Below are positions 6,142 to 13,262 of a DNA stretch of 33,271 nucleotides, piece after piece (positions within the stretch are counted from its first letter, which is position 1; the number at the start of each line of letters is the position of its first letter). Source of the stretch: JBBQAA01 sp038276395 (GTDB taxonomy: Bacteria; Actinomycetota; Thermoleophilia; Solirubrobacterales; Solirubrobacteraceae); assembly GCA_038276395.1 (NCBI GenBank), contig JBBQAA010000081.1, forward strand, positions 1 to 33,271, given 5' to 3'. The notes under the pieces were generated by a model. It ran no database searches, had not been told where the DNA came from, and worked only from the letters and a program-made list of their open reading frames with translations. Position numbers and translations under genes: made by a program.

Positions 6142-7536
6142 TCAGTCCCGCGCGCGCAGCACGACGCGCGCGCCGCGTGAGGGGATCATCGTCACGTTGC
6201 GGTGCACCGCGTGCTCGGGCTCGGGCTCGTCGGCCTCGAGCTCGAGCCGCTCGGCCATCGCCGTCATCACCGCGCGCTGCTCGGCCATGGCCAGCGCGGC
6301 GCCGAGGCAGCGGCGGGTGCCGCCGCCGAAGGGGATCCACTCGTACGTCCCGGGCTTGACGTCGAGAAAGCGCTCGGGACGGAAGGTGAACGGGTCGGGA
6401 TAGAGGTCCTCGCGGTGGTGCAAGAGCAGGATGCTCATGGAGATCGGGGTGCCCGCGTCGACCGCGTAGGGCCCGAGCCGCCAGGGCACGGTCACGCGGC
6501 GACCGATCGCCGGGATGACGGGCCGTGAGCGCATCCCCTCGTGAATGACCGCCTCGACGTGGGCCTCGGCGTCCTCGCCCGAGCGGACGGCGTCGCGCAG
6601 CCACGCGTGGGCCGCCGGCGTACGGACGAGCCGCTCCCACGTCCACGCGAGCTGGTTGGCCGTCGTCTCGTGCCCGGCGAGCACGAGCGTCAGCAGCTCG
6701 TCGCGCACCTCCTTGTCGGTCAGCGCCTCGCCCTCCTCGGTGCGCGCCTGGAGCAGGAGCGAGAGGATGTCGTGGCGGTCCTCGAGGTCGGTCTCGTGCC
6801 GGCGCCCGGCGATGACGGCGTAGGCGGCCTTGTCGAGGATCCCCAGGCCGATCCTCTGCAGGCCGACCGGCTCGTCGTGCCCGACGTTCATGAGCTCCGC
6901 GAGCTTGGCGCCAGGGCGGAGCGAGGCCTCGATGATGCCACGCGTGGTGGCCCGCAGCGCGTACTCGCGCGTCCACCGGGCCGGCCGCCCCTCGATCCCG
7001 AAGATCCCGGCCATGATCACGTCGAGCGTGATCGCCTGCATGCGCGGCGCGAGCGCGAAGGGCCGATGGAGCGGCCAGCGGTCGATCTCCCGCGCCGTGG
7101 CCGTCGCGATCAACTCGTTGTAGCGGGCGATGGCCTCGCCGTGGAAGGGCGGGAGCAGAAGCTTCCGCTGGCGCATGTGACGATCCCCCTGCGCGGTGAG
7201 CACCGAGTTCGGCCCCACCACCGGGCGGAGGATCGACTCCGCGGTGAGGGTGGGCGCGAGCGCGGGCTTGGCGGTGAAGAGGGAGCGGACGTGGTCCGGG
7301 TGGCTCGTCATGACCGGCCGGCCGGGAACCGTGCCGCGCATGCGGAAGACCTCCCCGAGCTCGCGGCGGGCCCGGAAGACGAACTCGATCTGGCGCTGGT
7401 TGAAGCGCACGACCTGAACGAGCTTCGGCAGCGCGACCTCGGGTGGGCCCGGGAGCCCCGTGTGCTCGTCGTCGAGCGGGCCGGCGGGCGAGGGCGGGGC
7501 GTGCCCGAGGAGGGGGGTTTCGGCGATCGCAGTCAT
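6142..7536 (-). CDS. Cytochrome P450
   Basis: A haem-thiolate monooxygenase of 464 residues from ATG 7536 (ATG 7548 and TTG 7575 are alternatives). Landmarks: C-helix H-M-R-Q-R (about 120-124), I-helix A-G-H-E-T-T (287-292) with the acid-Thr oxygen-activating pair, K-helix E-G-M-R (Glu333/Arg336), P-E-R-F (about 387-390), and the haem loop F-G-G-G-T-R-R-C-L-G with Cys410. The proline-rich N-terminus and greater length resemble the CYP110-like/eukaryote-like bacterial group rather than the 400-residue camphor type. There is no transmembrane anchor and no ferredoxin or reductase gene nearby. It is downstream of and co-directional with the Nudix gene (19 bp gap). Substrate unknown. Confidence 0.93.
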   Translation of the reverse strand: MTAIAETPLLGHAPPSPAGPLDDEHTGLPGPPEVALPKLVQVVRFNQRQIEFVFRARRELGEVFRMRGTVPGRPVMTSHPDHVRSLFTAKPALAPTLTAESILRPVVGPNSVLTAQGDRHMRQRKLLLPPFHGEAIARYNELIATATAREIDRWPLHRPFALAPRMQAITLDVIMAGIFGIEGRPARWTREYALRATTRGIIEASLRPGAKLAELMNVGHDEPVGLQRIGLGILDKAAYAVIAGRRHETDLEDRHDILSLLLQARTEEGEALTDKEVRDELLTLVLAGHETTANQLAWTWERLVRTPAAHAWLRDAVRSGEDAEAHVEAVIHEGMRSRPVIPAIGRRVTVPWRLGPYAVDAGTPISMSILLLHHREDLYPDPFTFRPERFLDVKPGTYEWIPFGGGTRRCLGAALAMAEQRAVMTAMAERLELEADEPEPEHAVHRNVTMIPSRGARVVLRARD

Positions 7537-7555
7537 GACATCCCACATTGTTACA

Positions 7556-8515
7556 TCAAACGATGTCGGATTCAAGCCAGTGCTCGACCAGGCGCCGGGC
7601 GATCGCCGAGCGCGGCGGCAGCAGCAGCTCCGGGCCGCCCGGCACCTCGGCGTCCGTCCACGTGTCCTCCCGCTCGGCGGCGACCGCGATCACGGCGCGG
7701 TTGAACCAGCGGACATCCTCGAGCTCGGGGTCGGCGCCGCCCGGCTCGCCCGCCGTCCACGGCGCCTGGAAGCCGAGCATGAGGGAGGCGGGGAAGGGCC
7801 AGGGCTGGGAGGAGACGTAGCGCGGGGGGCCGATCTCGACGCCCGCCTCCTCGCGCACCTCGCGGGCGACGGCCTCCTCGAGCGTCTCCCCCGCGCCGAC
7901 GAACCCGGCGAGCGCCGAGTAGCGGCGGGCGGGCCAGCTCGCCTGACGCCCGAGCAGGAGCCGCTCGCCGTCGGTGACGAGCATGATGACGACGGGGTCG
8001 ACGCGCGGGTGGTGCTGGGCCCGGCAGCGCGGGCAGGCGCGGACGAGCCCGCCCTCGCGGGGCTCGGTAGCGGCGCCGCACTGGGCACAGAAGGGCTGGG
8101 CGCGGTGCCAGTTCAGCAGGCCGGCGGCGTAGCCGGCGAGCGCCGCCTCCTTGGCGGGCAGGACCCCCGCCGCCTCGCGCAGCCCGGTCCGCCCGGGCCG
8201 TTCGGACGGGGGCTCGCCGCGGCGCCCGCCCGCGCCGATGAGCGGCGCGCGCCGGGCGGCGCTCGGGTCGGACGGGTCCTCGTCCTCGGCCCACAGCGGG
8301 CCCTCCGGCGCGAGCCCGAGGAGGACGGCGCTCGCGGCGGGTGCGCGATGCTCGAGGACGAGCCGGCCGTCCTTGGCCGCCACACCGGCGGTACCGGCCA
8401 GGAGCACGCGCGCGGCGGGTGCGGCGCGCACGCCCGCGACCCAGTCCGCGTCGGTCCGCCGCCCGTCGGCCGCGCGGTCGAGCACAAGGCCGGCGAAGGT
8501 GTTCGGCTCGGCCAC
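7556..8515 (-). CDS. nudC: NudC-type Nudix hydrolase (NADH pyrophosphatase / NAD-capped RNA decapping)
   Basis: The 319-residue protein has the NudC layout: an N-terminal domain, a zinc ribbon (Cys143, Cys146, Cys161, Cys164 in C-A-Q-C and C-P-R-C), H-H-P-R-V-D-P-V-V-I-M, the Nudix box from about 204 (G-F-V-G-A-G-E-T-L-E-E-A-V-A-R-E-V-R-E-E), and the NudC-specific S-Q-P-W-P-F-P-A-S at about 236-244. It hydrolyses NAD(H) to NMN(H) and AMP and, in E. coli, removes NAD caps from RNA. I chose GTG 8515 because V-A-E-P-N-x-F resembles family starts; GTG 8551 is also possible. Neither has a good Shine-Dalgarno sequence. It probably shares a transcript with the P450 gene, with no known functional link. 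Confidence 0.92.
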   Translation of the reverse strand: MAEPNTFAGLVLDRAADGRRTDADWVAGVRAAPAARVLLAGTAGVAAKDGRLVLEHRAPAASAVLLGLAPEGPLWAEDEDPSDPSAARRAPLIGAGGRRGEPPSERPGRTGLREAAGVLPAKEAALAGYAAGLLNWHRAQPFCAQCGAATEPREGGLVRACPRCRAQHHPRVDPVVIMLVTDGERLLLGRQASWPARRYSALAGFVGAGETLEEAVAREVREEAGVEIGPPRYVSSQPWPFPASLMLGFQAPWTAGEPGGADPELEDVRWFNRAVIAVAAEREDTWTDAEVPGGPELLLPPRSAIARRLVEHWLESDIV

Positions 8516-8573
8516 GCGGGGACGATAGGCGCGGCGAGCAATCCTCGCCACTCGATGTTCGGAGGCGCGCCGG

Positions 8574-9212
8574 CTACCCGCCGCCGTGCCAGCTCGTGAT
8601 GCGCGAGAGGAGCGCGAGCGCGAGCACGAGGCCGCCGCCGAGCGAGGCGGCGACGAGCGTCCCCCGGATCCCTGTCCCGGCGGGACGGGCGGCGCGCGCG
8701 GCGCGCAGGTCGTGGCCGAGCCCGCGCACGACCCGCGGCAGGTAGGCGAGGAAGTGCACCGCGAAGCACGCGCCCCAGACGATGAACGAGGCCTTGTGGA
8801 TGGTCAGCAGCAGACCCGAGTTGTGCCCCCGCAGCAGGAGCAGGACGCCGCTGGCGAAGACGACCGCCGTCATCGCCACGAGCACCGGCGCGAGCATCCG
8901 GAGGGCCAGGAGCGGGGGACCCTTCTCGCGGTAGACCCGCGCGCCCGCGTAGTAGCGGACCATGCGGTAGCCGGTCGAGCCGAGCTTCAGGAGGACGGGC
9001 GGGATGAGCGCTAGCCCGATCGCCATGTGCGGGGTGAGCAGGCCCCCGAGGCGGAGGATCGTGACCCCCTCGGCGAGGAGCAGCAGCGTGAGCACGACCG
9101 CGGTCGTGCTCGTCAGGAGCTCGTTGCCCTCGGTCCCCCCGAGGCGGTCGCGGCGAGCGGCGGCGCGGAGCCGCTCCCCGGCGCCCGCGCGGTCGGTGAC
9201 TCCGGAGGCCAT
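8574..9212 (-). CDS. Integral membrane protein with cytochrome b561-like histidine pattern
   Basis: From ATG 9212 the protein has 212 residues and about five hydrophobic segments (near 35-56, 60-85, 105-127, 135-162 and 182-203). Histidines lie at membrane positions: T-P-H-M-A-I-G, R-G-H-N-S-G, T-I-H-K-A-S-F-I-V-W and A-V-H-F-L-A-Y-L. Such spacing resembles membrane cytochromes of the b561/DUF4405 type that bind haem b, but I cannot confirm the family. The N-terminal stretch is basic and soluble. The frame is open further upstream, but that extension lacks family-like sequence. It is divergent from the DDN-like gene; 172 bp separate the two. A role in electron transfer is inference. Confidence 0.65.
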   Translation of the reverse strand: MASGVTDRAGAGERLRAAARRDRLGGTEGNELLTSTTAVVLTLLLLAEGVTILRLGGLLTPHMAIGLALIPPVLLKLGSTGYRMVRYYAGARVYREKGPPLLALRMLAPVLVAMTAVVFASGVLLLLRGHNSGLLLTIHKASFIVWGACFAVHFLAYLPRVVRGLGHDLRAARAARPAGTGIRGTLVAASLGGGLVLALALLSRITSWHGGG

Positions 9213-9384
9213 GGCGGCAGTGTGCGGCGCGTCCCTGAGCCCGGCCTCACGCCATGGCAAAGGTTCGGCAAAGCCCGACTTCGCGGAGGAGCCGCAGACG
9301 CTCGTCGGCCCTGAGGTCATCGGCCGGCGGCCGGCCCTCGCGCTTCCGGGGTAGAGGATCACGCGGTCGGGGCATACGACTCCC

Positions 9385-9786
9385 ATGCTGTTCGGCCAGC
9401 AGCACGTGGAGCGCTACCGCGAGACCGGCGGCGAGGAGGGCCACAACTGGCAGGGCACGACCGTCCTCATCCTCGAGACCACGGGCCGGAAGTCGGGCGA
9501 GCCGCGACCGACGCCGCTCATCTACGGCGAGCACGGCGAGGGCTACGTGATCGTCGCCTCCAAGGGCGGCGCCGACGAGCCGCCGGCCTGGTACCTGAAC
9601 CTCGAGGCGAAATCGGAGGTCGACGTGCAGGTCAGGGACGACCGCTTCAAGGCCCGCGCGCGCACCGCCACCGCCGAGGAGAAGCCGGAGCTGTGGAAGC
9701 TGATGGTCGAGCGCTGGCCGCAGTACGACGAGTACCAGGAGAAGACCGACCGCGAGATTCCGGTCGTCGTGCTCGAGCGCGCGTGA
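9385..9786 (+). CDS. Nitroreductase/deazaflavin (F420)-dependent oxidoreductase, DDN family
   Basis: The 133 residues match the DDN/FDOR-A split-barrel family: Y-R-E-T-G-G-E-E-G-H, W-Q-G-T-T-V-L-I-L-E-T-T-G-R-K-S-G, T-P-L-I-Y-G and V-I-V-A-S-K-G-G followed by P-P-A-W-Y-L-N-L. The T-T-G-R-K-S-G and S-K-G-G segments line the F420 phosphate/lactate tail site. Known members reduce quinones or nitroimidazoles with F420H2; the substrate here is unknown. The next gene, an SDR, starts inside its stop codon (GTGA), so the two are co-translated. With the LLM enzyme at 10662-11705 it argues that the host makes F420. Confidence 0.9.
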   Translation: MLFGQQHVERYRETGGEEGHNWQGTTVLILETTGRKSGEPRPTPLIYGEHGEGYVIVASKGGADEPPAWYLNLEAKSEVDVQVRDDRFKARARTATAEEKPELWKLMVERWPQYDEYQEKTDREIPVVVLERA

Positions 9787-10577
9787 TCGTCCTCGTCACG
9801 GGCGCCACCGACGGGCTCGGCCGCGGCGTCGCGGTCGACCTCGCCCGGCGCGGCGCGACGCTCCTGCTGCACGGGCGCGACGAGGAGCGCCTGGCGAAGA
9901 CGGCCGGGGAGGTCCGGGCCGCCGGCGCCGCCGAGGTGCGCACCTATCTCGCCGACCTGGCTTCGCTGGCCGCGGTGCGGCGCCTGGCCGAGGAGGTCCT
10001 CGTCACCGAGCCGCAGCTGGACGTGCTGATCTCGAACGCCGGCATCGGCGCCGACGTCCCGGGCGGGCCCGAGCGCCAGGAGAGCACCGACGGCCACGAG
10101 CTGCGCTTCGCGGTCAACTACCTGGCGGGCTACGCGCTCATCCGCCGCCTGCTTCCCCGGCTGCGCGAGTCCGCCCCCGCCCGCATCGTCCAGGTCTCTT
10201 CGGCCGGGCAGGCGGCGATCGACTTCGACGACGTGATGCTCGAGCGCGACTACTCCGGCGTGCGCGCCTACTGCCAGTCGAAGCTCGCGCAGATCCTCTT
10301 CACCTTCGACCTCGCCGAGGAGCTCGCGGGCACGGGCGTCACCGCGACCTGCCTGCACCCCGCGACCTACATGCCGACGAAGATGGTCCGCACGCCGGCG
10401 AGCCCCCTGGCCAAGGGCGTCGAGGCCACCGTGCGGCTCGCGGTCGACCCGGCGCTCAGGGACGTCTCCGGCGCCTACTTCCACGTCACGCACGAGTCAG
10501 AGCCCGACGCCCAGGCGCGCGATCCCGAGGCGCGGCGGCGGCTGCGGGAGCTCTCGGAGCGGCTCGTCGCGAGCTAG
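9783..10577 (+). CDS. Short-chain dehydrogenase/reductase
   Basis: From GTG 9783 the protein has 264 residues. It opens V-I-V-L-V-T-G-A-T-D-G-L-G-R-G, the classical SDR T-G-x-x-x-G-x-G nucleotide site (6-14). It continues with H-G-R-D at the end of beta-2 (Arg32, favouring NADP), N-A-G (85-87), Asn112, S-S (139-140) and the catalytic Y-C-Q-S-K (Tyr163/Lys167). The segment resembles retinol-dehydrogenase/protochlorophyllide-reductase-like SDRs (Y-C-Q-S-K-L-A-Q, then C-L-H-P). It overlaps the DDN-like gene by GTGA, so a combined F420- and NADP-dependent reduction is plausible. The substrate is unknown. A longer frame upstream is a shadow. Confidence 0.9.
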   Translation: MIVLVTGATDGLGRGVAVDLARRGATLLLHGRDEERLAKTAGEVRAAGAAEVRTYLADLASLAAVRRLAEEVLVTEPQLDVLISNAGIGADVPGGPERQESTDGHELRFAVNYLAGYALIRRLLPRLRESAPARIVQVSSAGQAAIDFDDVMLERDYSGVRAYCQSKLAQILFTFDLAEELAGTGVTATCLHPATYMPTKMVRTPASPLAKGVEATVRLAVDPALRDVSGAYFHVTHESEPDAQARDPEARRRLRELSERLVAS

Positions 10578-10587
10578 ACCGACGTCG

Positions 10588-10630
10588 CCGTCCTGCCCTG
10601 ATACGCCTATGGCGTACGAACTCAGGACAG
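10588..10630. repeat. Nested palindrome R4 (possible bidirectional terminator)
   Basis: TACGCC TAT GGCGTA (10602-10616) is a perfect 6-bp inverted repeat with a 3-base centre. It is enclosed by GTCCTG (10590-10595) and CAGGAC (10623-10628). Taken as 7-base arms (10588-10594 and 10624-10630) the match is 6 of 7, giving the same 7-7-15-7-7 geometry and the same TAT centre as R1-R3, although the bases differ. It lies between two convergent genes (stops at 10577 and 10662), so a terminator is the simplest function, but there is no U-tract. Confidence 0.7.
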
Positions 10631-10661
10631 CGGGGGCCAGAGCGCGCGCGCCCGGGCTCCG

Positions 10662-11705
10662 CTACCCCAGCACGAGCTCCGCGGCGTCGCGCAGCAGCGC
10701 CGCATCGCCGGTCACGAGCAGCGTCGTGGCGATCGAGTCGCGCCAGGCCTCGAGGTCGTGGCGGATCTTGTCCTTCGGGCCGATCAGGGAGAGCTTGTCG
10801 ATCAGCTCGGTGGGGATCTTGGCCGCGGCGTCGTCCTTCTTGCCGTCGAGGTAGAGGTCCTGCACCTCTTCGATCATCTCCTCGTAGCCGAGCCGGATCG
10901 CCACGTTGGCGTGGAAGTTCTTCCCCTTCGCCCCCATGCCGCCGAAGTACAGGGCGTAGAAGGGGCGGAGCATGTCGGCGGCGGCCTCGACGTCGTCGGA
11001 GACGATGAGCGGGACGGTGGCCGCGACCTCGAAGTCCTCCGCCGTGCGCCGCGCGCCCTCGCGGCCGAGGCCCTCGGAGAGCGCGTCGCGGAAGTAGCCC
11101 TGCTCGGTCGGGGAGAACAGCATCGCCAGCCAGCCGTCGCACAGCTCGCCGGCCAGCGCGATGTTCTTCGGGCCCTCGGCGCCGAGGAAGACCGGGATCT
11201 CCTCCTTCAGCGGGCGGATCGAGGACTTGAGCGGCTTGGCCAGGCCGGTGCCCTCGGGGAGCGGGAGCGGGTAGTGCTCGCCCTCCTCGTTGGTGACCGG
11301 GCCCTGCCGCGCCCAGATGTCGCGCAGGATCCCGATGTACTCGCGGGTGCGCGCGAGCGGCTTGGCGAAGGGCTGGCCGTACCAGCCCTCGACGACCTGC
11401 GGGCCGGAGACCCCGAGTCCGAGCACGAAGCGCCCGCCCGAGAGGTGGTCCATCGTCATCGCCGCCATCGCCGTGGCCGCGGGCTGGCGGGCGGACATCT
11501 GCACGATCGCCGTCCCTAGCCGGATGCGCTCGGTGGCCGCGCCCCACCAGGCCAGCGGAGTCAGGCAGTCAGAGCCGTAGGCCTCCGCCGTCCACATCGA
11601 GTCGAAGCCGAGGCGCTCGGCCTCGGCGATCGTCTCGGCGATGTCCGGGGGCGGACCGCCCGCCCAGTAGCCCGTGTTCAGTCCCAGCTTCAAGTCCTTG
11701 GCCAT
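10662..11705 (-). CDS. LLM-class F420-dependent oxidoreductase
   Basis: This 347-residue TIM-barrel protein belongs to the luciferase-like family. It starts L-K-L-G-L-N-T-G-Y-W and contains E-A-E-R-L-G-F-D-S-M-W-T-A-E, then L-G-T-A-I-V-Q-M-S-A-R-Q-P, D-H-L-S-G-G-R-F-V-L-G-L-G-V-S-G-P-Q and F-L-G-A-E-G-P-K-N. These fit the actinobacterial F420-dependent subgroup rather than FMN luciferases, especially E-A-Y-G-S-D and L-G-V-S-G-P-Q. The substrate is unknown; relatives act on sugar phosphates, alcohols or xenobiotics. It is divergent from a crotonase gene with only 23 bp between starts, and it ends convergently with the SDR across palindrome R4. Confidence 0.93.
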   Translation of the reverse strand: MAKDLKLGLNTGYWAGGPPPDIAETIAEAERLGFDSMWTAEAYGSDCLTPLAWWGAATERIRLGTAIVQMSARQPAATAMAAMTMDHLSGGRFVLGLGVSGPQVVEGWYGQPFAKPLARTREYIGILRDIWARQGPVTNEEGEHYPLPLPEGTGLAKPLKSSIRPLKEEIPVFLGAEGPKNIALAGELCDGWLAMLFSPTEQGYFRDALSEGLGREGARRTAEDFEVAATVPLIVSDDVEAAADMLRPFYALYFGGMGAKGKNFHANVAIRLGYEEMIEEVQDLYLDGKKDDAAAKIPTELIDKLSLIGPKDKIRHDLEAWRDSIATTLLVTGDAALLRDAAELVLG

Positions 11706-11728
11706 GCCGGGACCCTAACCTGCGGGAC

Positions 11729-12526
11729 ATGAGCGAAGCGCCCCGGGTCAGGGTCGAGACGGCCGACCACGTCGCCACCGTCACCCTCTCCCGCCCGGAG
11801 AAGCACAACTCGCTCGACGCCGCGATGTTCGCCGGGATCCTCGACGCCGCCTCAGAGGTGGCCGGGACGCCCGGCGTCCGCGCCGTCGTCCTGCGGGGGG
11901 AGGGGCCGAGCTTCTGCTCGGGGCTCGACGTCGCCTCGCTCATGGCCTCGCCCGACGGGCTCGAGGGGATCCTCGAGCGCGACGGCCACCGCGCCAACCG
12001 CGCCCAGCGCGTGGCCACGGACTGGCTCGACCTACCCGTCCCCGTCATCGTCGCGATCCACGGCAACTGCTTCGGCGGCGGGCTGCAAGTCGCACTCGGC
12101 GGGGACATCCGCATCGCCGCGCCCAGCGCCCGGCTGTGCGTCATGGAGGCCAAGTGGGGCCTCGTGCCGGACATGGGGATCACGCAGACCCTCCCCCGCC
12201 TCCTCCGCGCCGACCTCGCGCGCGAGCTGACCTACACCGCCCGGATCGTCTCCGGGGTGGAGGCCGCCGCGCTCGGGCTCGTCACGCGCGTGACTGAGGA
12301 TCCGCACGCGGCCGCGCTCGCTCTCGCGCACGAGATCGCCGCGCGCTCCCCCGACGCCGTGCGCGCGGCCAAGCGCCTCTACTCCGAGGCCTGGGACGCC
12401 CCGGCCGCCGAGGCGCTGAAGCTCGAGACCGAGCTCCAGCGCGCGCTCATCGGCTCACCCAACCAGCTCGCCGCGGTGACGGCGGGGATGACGAAGCAGC
12501 CGGCGGAGTTCGCCGACCCGGTCTGA
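11729..12526 (+). CDS. Crotonase-fold (enoyl-CoA hydratase/isomerase) protein, dienoyl-CoA-isomerase-like
   Basis: The 265 residues show the crotonase landmarks: S-R-P-E-K-H-N-S-L, the first oxyanion loop S-F-C-S-G-L-D (CoA-binding), the second oxyanion G-G-G-L-Q-V-A-L-G-G-D-I-R, and V-M-E-A-K-W-G-L-V-P-D-M-G. The first hydratase glutamate is replaced (Gln in G-G-G-L-Q). The Glu and Asp eight residues apart in E-A-K-W-G-L-V-P-D match the catalytic pair of delta3,5-delta2,4-dienoyl-CoA isomerase. The third acidic residue of that enzyme is absent, so the exact reaction is uncertain. It acts on acyl-CoAs in the cytoplasm. It starts 23 bp from the divergent LLM gene and ends at a hairpin. Confidence 0.88.
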   Translation: MSEAPRVRVETADHVATVTLSRPEKHNSLDAAMFAGILDAASEVAGTPGVRAVVLRGEGPSFCSGLDVASLMASPDGLEGILERDGHRANRAQRVATDWLDLPVPVIVAIHGNCFGGGLQVALGGDIRIAAPSARLCVMEAKWGLVPDMGITQTLPRLLRADLARELTYTARIVSGVEAAALGLVTRVTEDPHAAALALAHEIAARSPDAVRAAKRLYSEAWDAPAAEALKLETELQRALIGSPNQLAAVTAGMTKQPAEFADPV

Positions 12527-12543
12527 GCGCGCCGCCGGCGCGC
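12527..12543. terminator. Hairpin between convergent crotonase and vapC genes
   Basis: GCGCGCC (12527-12533), loop GCC and GGCGCGC (12537-12543) form a perfect 7-bp GC stem immediately after the crotonase stop and before the convergent vapC stop (12552). There is no T-run, as is usual for GC-rich actinobacteria. The position supports a bidirectional terminator. Confidence 0.5.
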
Positions 12544-12551
12544 ACCGCGCC

Positions 12552-12980
12552 TCAGCCGCCGGGGTGCGACCAGCGCAGTCCGGGAAAGCGGGCGAAGTCG
12601 CGGTCGAAGGAGACGACCTCCGCGCCGTGCTCGATGGCGAGCGCGGCGAGCTGTGCGTCCGGAACCAGGTCGCCGGTCGCGTCGGCGTCGCGGCACAGTC
12701 GCTCGAGCAACGCGAGATGGCGCGGCCCGGGATTGACGAGGAGGTGGCCGGGCTGAGCCCGTGCCGCGCGCACGTAGGCGAACGCCTCGAGTACCGGTGT
12801 CGGGTTCATGAAGATGCGACGGTTGGTGACGACTCGCAGAAAGGACCCCGCCACCAGATCGGTCACCGCGAACGGGTCCCCTGTCTCCCGCAGCCGTTCG
12901 AGGTACGCATCGGCGCGCTCGAACTGACTGTGATCCTCGCGGTGCGCCGCCACGAGCACGTTGACGTCGAGCAGCTTCAC
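12552..12980 (-). CDS. vapC: VapC-type PIN-domain ribonuclease toxin
   Basis: The 142-residue PIN domain starts MKLLDVNVLV with the first catalytic Asp5. Further acidic residues lie at Asp41, Asp104, Asp108 (G-D-L-V-P-D-A-Q-L-A-A-L-A) and Asp126/Asp128 (S-F-D-R-D-F). These make up the Mg2+-binding cluster of a ribonuclease. F-L-R-V-V-T-N-R-R-I-F is typical of the VapC subgroup of mycobacterial VapC37-like toxins. Its ATG overlaps the vapB stop as ATGA. A toxin-antitoxin role is inferred from the pair; likely targets in the family are tRNA or rRNA. Nothing is missing from the active site. Confidence 0.92.
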   Translation of the reverse strand: MKLLDVNVLVAAHREDHSQFERADAYLERLRETGDPFAVTDLVAGSFLRVVTNRRIFMNPTPVLEAFAYVRAARAQPGHLLVNPGPRHLALLERLCRDADATGDLVPDAQLAALAIEHGAEVVSFDRDFARFPGLRWSHPGG

Positions 12981-13234
12981 CTCAGCTTCGTCAAGGGCAG
13001 GCCCTCGTCGAGCGCTTCGCGCATGGCGCGGTTCGACGAGATATCCACCCCTGGGCGCAGGCCGCCGCCGCCGCGAAAGACCGGCAGCTCCGGGCCGCGC
13101 CGCGGCCCCGGCTCGGCGAGCTCGCGCCGCAGGGCATCGGAGACGATCTCCCCCAGGGTCTGCCCGCGCTCCCGCGCGCGGTCGCGCGCCGCCGCGAGCA
13201 GATTGTCGTCGACGTTCACCGTGGTGCGTATGAT
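12977..13234 (-). CDS. vapB: VapB-type ribbon-helix-helix antitoxin (start codon uncertain)
   Basis: From the only canonical start (GTG 13217-13219) the protein has 80 residues: M-N-V-D-D-N-L-L-A-A-A, an RHH helix pair (A-R-E-R-G-Q-T-L-G-E-I-V-S-D-A-L-R-R-E-L), then a Gly/Pro-rich toxin-binding tail ending D-E-G-L-P-L-T-K-L-R. The in-frame codons just upstream read I-I-R-T-T, completing the DNA-contacting strand R-T-T-V-N-V-D-D expected of VapB. An in-frame TAG at 13241-13243 limits the start to between 13238 and 13219. I therefore give 13234 (ATC) as the probable biological start; ATA 13231 is the alternative. Coupled to vapC by ATGA. Confidence 0.82.
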   Translation of the reverse strand: MIRTTVNVDDNLLAAARDRARERGQTLGEIVSDALRRELAEPGPRRGPELPVFRGGGGLRPGVDISSNRAMREALDEGLPLTKLR

Positions 13235-13260
13235 GCGAGCCTAGCGCATCCCGCGCATCA
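13231..13260. promoter_or_regulatory. Candidate VapBC operator
   Basis: TGATGCG (13231-13237) and CGCATCA (13254-13260) are perfect inverted repeats 16 bases apart; a further GCGCATC lies in the spacer (13244-13250). The element sits directly at the start of vapB, where toxin-antitoxin complexes usually bind to repress their own promoter. Binding is inferred from position and symmetry. Confidence 0.5.
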
Positions 13261-13262
13261 CA

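Noticed and set aside
8525..8556. GCCACTCGAT at 8547-8556, matching the right arm of the 43-bp palindrome
   Set aside because: The expected core (GCGCGRTATGCGCGC) and left arm are not at the required spacing; the sequence is a chance half-match near the NudC start, with its own small GGCGAG/CTCGCC hairpin.
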